From Xanthobacteraceae bacterium (GTDB taxonomy: Bacteria; Pseudomonadota; Alphaproteobacteria; Rhizobiales; Xanthobacteraceae), in the NCBI GenBank assembly GCA_030037185.1, contig JASHRR010001110.1, positions 1-9,331 on the forward strand: DNA of 9,331 bases, written 5' to 3'. A model generated the notes under the pieces. It did not search any database and was not told the origin of the DNA. It saw nothing but the letters and a program-made list of their open reading frames with translations. The position numbers and the translations under genes were made by a program. Below, piece by piece: positions 6,742 to 9,331 of this stretch. How positions within the stretch are numbered: the first letter of the stretch is position 1; each line of letters begins with the position of its first letter.

Positions 6742-7664
6742 GGTCTGCTTGCTTGCACTGCTGCGGGACGGGTGACCAGGTAGATCCCAAGCGCGACTGG
6801 CACCATCCCAAGCAGGTCGCGCAACGCCACCTGCTCGCCGAGGATCACCCAGGCGAACAACATACTTAGGGGCGGCATCAAAAAGTGGTAGGCGCTGGCG
6901 GCGGTCGCGCCACAGACCTTCAACAGATGGAACCATAGGAAATAAGCGACGATCGAGCCACCCAGCACCAGGAATGCGAACGCCCCCAAAAGCCGTCCGC
7001 TCGGCACGATGTTGCCGACGTCGGCGAACGTGAAGGCGATCGGCAGCAGCACCAAGCCAGCGGCGAGATTCTGGATGCCATTGCCGATCCACAGACTGCC
7101 TTTTGGCGCGAACAGCTTGAACAGGATGGTACCGGCCACGATCGATGCGAGCGAAGCCAGCGTGAACAGGATGCCGCGCAAGCTGTCCGTGCCGACCGAC
7201 ATACGATGCCAGACAATGAAGCCGACGCCGATGATGCCCAGCAGTAGGCCGAGCACCTTGCGCGGGGTCAGCGCTTCGTCGAGCAGCAGCGCGGCCAAGG
7301 CAGCGGTGAAGATCGGATTGGCCGAGACGATCAGGCCGCCCAGGCCGGCCGAGACCGATTTCAGGCCGGTATAGCCGAGGCCGAGATAAAGCGCGTTATT
7401 GGCGACGCCGAGGATCGCAAATGTCGTCACCTCCCGCCAACCGAGTTGCCAGCCCGCCCGGCCAAAGGCCGATAGGCCGAGGATCAATATCCCGGCAAGC
7501 GAGAAGCGGCCCGCCAGCAGGATCAGCGGCGGACAATCGGTAACGCCGATCTTGCCGGCTACGAACGCAAAACTCCACAGCACGCAGAACAAGGCGATAT
7601 AAAGCGGCAGCGCGCTGAGGTGGCTGCGCGGCGCGCAAACGGCGATCCCGGGCGTGAGCGACAT
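6738..7664 (-). CDS. EamA/DMT-superfamily permease
   Basis: This is an inner-membrane transporter of the drug/metabolite transporter superfamily, usually an exporter of amino acids or other small metabolites. 308 residues is the normal length for the ten-helix, two-EamA form. Hydrophobic segments run from about residue 18 (LYIALFCVLWSFAFVAGK) to 300 (LGMVPVALGIYLVTRP). Both EamA halves carry the expected signatures: LLAGRFSLAG and LLLDEALTPRKVLGLLLGI in the first, GGSIVAYFLWFHLL and PPLSMLFAWVILGEQ in the second. The start ATG 7664-7662 is preceded at 7 bases by AAGGAG (7677-7672). Its stop overlaps the start of the broken hydrolase gene by four bases, marking an operon. It diverges from the LysR-type regulator, which is its likely controller. 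The substrate is not predictable from sequence; a link to the hydrolase substrate is inferred only from the overlap. Confidence 0.93.
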   Translation of the reverse strand: MSLTPGIAVCAPRSHLSALPLYIALFCVLWSFAFVAGKIGVTDCPPLILLAGRFSLAGILILGLSAFGRAGWQLGWREVTTFAILGVANNALYLGLGYTGLKSVSAGLGGLIVSANPIFTAALAALLLDEALTPRKVLGLLLGIIGVGFIVWHRMSVGTDSLRGILFTLASLASIVAGTILFKLFAPKGSLWIGNGIQNLAAGLVLLPIAFTFADVGNIVPSGRLLGAFAFLVLGGSIVAYFLWFHLLKVCGATAASAYHFLMPPLSMLFAWVILGEQVALRDLLGMVPVALGIYLVTRPAAVQASRP

Positions 7665-7701
7665 GACAGGTCTCCTTCCGGCCCTGATCTAGGCCGCTCC
7701 A

Positions 7702-7729
7702 TTGCCATTTGGAAATTAAATGATAGACT
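7702..7729 (+). promoter_or_regulatory. Candidate sigma-70 promoter of the LysR-type gene
   Basis: TTGCCA (7702-7707) and TAGACT (7724-7729) are spaced by 16 bases and resemble the housekeeping -35 (5 of 6) and -10 (4 of 6). Transcription would start near 7736, downstream of the ATGs at 7720 and 7732. That favours translation from 7750 or 7756. This is pattern matching only. Confidence 0.4.
7706..7722. promoter_or_regulatory. Candidate LysR-type operator (T-N11-A dyad)
   Basis: CATTTGGAAATTAAATG is a perfect CATTT/AAATG inverted repeat with a 7-base centre. It satisfies the T-N11-A rule of LysR-type boxes (T at 7708, A at 7720). It lies between the candidate -35 and -10 of the regulator gene and upstream of the divergent permease gene, the classic place for autorepression plus control of the neighbour. 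Confidence 0.5.
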
Positions 7730-7749
7730 TGATGTCAGTTGAGTTTCGA

Positions 7750-8625
7750 ATGGAGATGGAAGTGCTCGATCTGGAGCTGTTGAAGAGTTTCGTCTCGGTG
7801 GTCGATGCCGGCGGTTTCACCCGCGCCGGCGAGCGCGTTCACCGCACGCAATCGACCGTCAGCCAGCAAGTCCGCCGGCTAGAGGAGGACCTGGGCCAGA
7901 CCCTCCTTAATCGCAAGGGCAAACAGGTGATGCCGACCGAAGCTGGCGAGCGTTTGCTCTCCTATGCACGGCGGCTGTTGTCGCTGGCAGAAGAGGCGCG
8001 CGACGTGGTCGGGCGGCCCGCCAACGAAGGCGCGATCAGGCTCGGCATCCCCGAGGATTTCGCCGCTTACCGGTTGGCAAAGCTGCTCGCGACGTTTTCA
8101 CGCTCGCATCCGCAGCTCAGGATGGATGTGCGCGCCGACCAGAGCATGTATCTCAAGCGCGACCTCGAACGAGGCGATCTTGATCTGGTGCTGCTCAAGC
8201 GCGACGCTGGCGAAAAGGGCGGCATCGCCTCATGGCCCGAGCGCGTGCATTGGGTGACCAGCAAAAACCATCCGCGCAATGCGCACACGGGCTCGGTGCC
8301 GCTGATCGGCTTCCCTCCCGGGTGTCTCTACCGCTCGCGCGCGATCCACGCGCTGGAAAGCGCCGGGCGCGCCTGGCACATGGCCTATACATCTTCCAGT
8401 CTTGCCGGCATCCAGGCTGCTGTCGCGGCAGGCATGGGCTTGAGCATTTTGTCGGAGATGGCGATCCAGGCCGATCACCGCGTGCTGACGGCGAAAGACG
8501 GCTTTGCACCGATCGACAAGACCGCGGTGGCGCTGGTGGCCTCGCCCGATGCTACTCCCGCGACGCTTCGGCTCGCGGACAAGCTCGCCGAGTTCTGCAA
8601 CACGGTACAGGCGAAGGCAGCGTAG
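7750..8625 (+). CDS. LysR-family transcriptional regulator
   Basis: This is a cytoplasmic DNA-binding regulator of 291 residues from the chosen start, normal for the family. The N-terminal winged helix-turn-helix covers about residues 7-65: LLKSFVSVVDAGGFTRAGER, then HRTQSTVSQQVRRLEEDLGQ, LLNRKGK and PTEAGERLL. A linker helix follows, and an effector-binding domain begins at about residue 95 (AIRLGIPEDFAAYRLAKLL, later SSSLAGIQAAVAAGMGLSIL). In-frame ATGs lie at 7720, 7732, 7750 and 7756. The first two fall in or before the predicted promoter-operator, and the conserved protein begins at DLELLKSF. The 7750 start is therefore preferred, although its ribosome binding site is weak. The gene is divergent from the EamA permease with 55 bases between the outermost starts. 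By LysR convention it should autoregulate and control the permease-hydrolase unit. The inducer is unknown. Confidence 0.92.
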   Translation: MEMEVLDLELLKSFVSVVDAGGFTRAGERVHRTQSTVSQQVRRLEEDLGQTLLNRKGKQVMPTEAGERLLSYARRLLSLAEEARDVVGRPANEGAIRLGIPEDFAAYRLAKLLATFSRSHPQLRMDVRADQSMYLKRDLERGDLDLVLLKRDAGEKGGIASWPERVHWVTSKNHPRNAHTGSVPLIGFPPGCLYRSRAIHALESAGRAWHMAYTSSSLAGIQAAVAAGMGLSILSEMAIQADHRVLTAKDGFAPIDKTAVALVASPDATPATLRLADKLAEFCNTVQAKAA

Positions 8626-8706
8626 CCAACGATGACAAGCTATGCCGAAGAAGCGCGCAGCGAGGGGACGTTTGCTCGCTAAGGCCGGTGCCCGCGGCCT
8701 CGCCGT

Positions 8707-8722
8707 GCCCGCTTTCGCGGGC
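8707..8722. repeat. GC hairpin after the LysR-type gene
   Basis: GCCCGC and GCGGGC pair perfectly around a TTTC loop, about 80 bases after the regulator stop codon. With the next dyad, 5 bases on, it forms a tandem hairpin pair. No T tract follows, so it could be a weak or Rho-assisted terminator or an RNA 3'-end stabiliser. Confidence 0.4.
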
Positions 8723-8727
8723 GGGGT

Positions 8728-8744
8728 CGTTGCCATACGCAACG
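8728..8744. repeat. Second tandem hairpin
   Basis: CGTTGC (8728-8733) and GCAACG (8739-8744) are perfect complements around the loop CATAC. It follows the GC hairpin at 8707-8722 closely. Together they are the best candidate for an RNA 3' end for the regulator transcript. Confidence 0.4.
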
Positions 8745-8843
8745 CCATGAACCATCAACCGCCAGCTCTGCGCCCGGGCAGCCTGGCTTGTTTGGCGCGT
8801 AGCGAAGCTTCCGGGTTCCTGTTTGACCTCGGAACAATGGATT

Positions 8844-8864
8844 TGCCTGGCTGTGCAGGCACAG
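8844..8864. repeat. Two overlapping, mutually exclusive dyads
   Basis: TGCCTG/CAGGCA (8844-8849 and 8856-8861) can form a 6-bp stem. CTGTGC/GCACAG (8851-8856 and 8859-8864) forms a competing perfect dyad around AG. The second could be a short protein-binding palindrome. Chance is possible in GC-rich DNA. Confidence 0.3.
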
Positions 8865-8951
8865 CGGCGCTACCGCACACGCCACCTTGGACCAAGCGGC
8901 GACATGGCGCGCGCCGGCCACCCTCCCGGTAAAGCATCACGGCTTGCGCGT

Positions 8952-9266
8952 TTAAGTTCCGCCAAATCCGACATTGAAGGGGCCGCAACTGCTGTTGTCA
9001 GTGACGATGAGCCATGGGCCGAGGCGCCGCATCCAGACTTTGCGGTCATAAACTCCGCCCTTCTCGATCGGCAAGGTGGTGTGCGTAATGCGCAGCGAAC
9101 ATCTACCTCTGACGATCTCCGGTTGATTGGGTTCGTCGCCGTAGCAAGCCCTACGGCGAAACACGATCTTGCCGCTCTCGATCTTGCGAATCAGCGCGTC
9201 AGCAGAGGGCAGCAATCCGCCGCACCCCAGCGCCGAGAATGATCGCGTGAAGATGCTTGCGGCCAA
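8952..9266 (-). CDS. Small probably exported Cys-containing protein, unknown function
   Basis: The frame encodes 104 residues from a TTG at 9266 to TAA at 8954-8952. The body looks like a real protein: LIRKIESGKIVFRRRACYGD, then PEIVRGRCSLRITHTTLPIE, YDRKVWMRRLGPWLIVTDNS and SCGPFNVGFGGT. Three Cys (residues 41, 56, 94) suit an exported disulfide-containing fold. I do not recognise a named family. The region before LPSADA|LIRK resembles the end of a signal peptide, but from the TTG it lacks a basic start and strong hydrophobic core. An ATG at 9276-9274 in another frame gives MTGIGRKHLHAIILGAG. Removing one base from the CCCC run at 9225-9228 would join this to CGGLLPSADA, making a good signal peptide. 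So the gene either uses the weak TTG or is frameshifted near its 5' end. It converges on the LysR-type gene. Confidence 0.55.
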   Translation of the reverse strand: MAASIFTRSFSALGCGGLLPSADALIRKIESGKIVFRRRACYGDEPNQPEIVRGRCSLRITHTTLPIEKGGVYDRKVWMRRLGPWLIVTDNSSCGPFNVGFGGT

Positions 9267-9331
9267 TGCCGGTCATCGCGCTCAGCGGCGCGATCGGCAC
9301 GCGCCGAGCGCCCGGCATTGCGACACGACCT

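Larger units (their letters stand above)
8626..8951. other. Intergenic region with small dyads, no gene seen
   Basis: This stretch lies between the convergent regulator and small-protein genes. Overlapping open frames on both strands have no ribosome binding site and low-complexity translations. The visible structure is three sets of short inverted repeats, listed separately; none is followed by a T run. Confidence 0.5.

Noticed and set aside
6433..6783. 116-codon plus-strand frame opposite the hydrolase remnant
   Set aside because: The minus strand encodes recognisable metallo-hydrolase motifs over the same bases.
8230..8750. 172-codon frames on both strands over the 3' part of the LysR-type gene
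   Set aside because: They are shadows of the intact LysR effector domain and have no start signals.
8823..9242. 139-codon plus-strand frame opposite the small Cys-containing protein
   Set aside because: The minus strand gives a more protein-like sequence with spaced Cys, Trp and Tyr; the plus frame is Ala/Arg-rich and lacks a ribosome binding site.
1..9331. Possible defence island, mobile element, CRISPR array or biosynthetic cluster
   Set aside because: No direct-repeat array, transposase, integrase, nuclease/helicase or clustered biosynthetic genes were recognised. The genes present look like separate chromosomal loci.

Overview
The window is GC-rich bacterial DNA. The protein sequences and gene styles (a PPDK of the bacterial homodimer type, an EamA/LysR divergent pair, small secreted unknowns) resemble Bradyrhizobium and its relatives in the Nitrobacteraceae (Alphaproteobacteria). 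That placement rests on recalled protein resemblance only. No rRNA, tRNA, CRISPR array, transposase, phage gene or defence gene was recognised.

Layout from left to right. (1) Positions 1-2490 (+) hold most of a pyruvate phosphate dikinase gene whose first codons lie outside the window. (2) Positions 2491-3443 hold no intact gene. They contain a C-terminal remnant of a conserved hypothetical protein (2985-3212) and a perfect 9-bp inverted repeat (3255-3277). (3) Positions 3552-4397 (+) encode a secreted protein with two copies of a GDL-AAQ motif at its C-terminus. (4) After a strong ribosome binding site comes a short, frame-broken collagen-like reading frame (4411-4550). It runs into a PAPS-dependent sulfotransferase-type gene (about 4581-5681, +). 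(5) Positions 5682-5972 are empty. (6) Positions 5973-7664 (-) form a two-gene unit: an intact EamA/DMT exporter-type permease, overlapping by 4 bases (ATGA) a metallo-beta-lactamase-fold hydrolase gene broken by two frameshifts. (7) A divergent LysR-type regulator (about 7750-8625, +) is separated from the permease by a short control region with a near-ideal LysR-type T-N11-A dyad between a candidate -35 and -10. (8) Positions 8626-8951 are non-coding with several small dyads. (9) Positions 8952-9266 (-) encode a small Cys-containing, probably exported protein of unknown function. Its natural start appears to sit in another frame.

The clearest functional group is the LysR / EamA permease / hydrolase locus. 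The regulator probably controls the divergent permease-hydrolase transcript, and the hydrolase member has decayed. The other genes look independent. Gene decay is the main theme: one truncated remnant, one doubly frameshifted gene, and two further reading frames that change phase next to G/C runs. I do not see a convincing new multi-gene system here.
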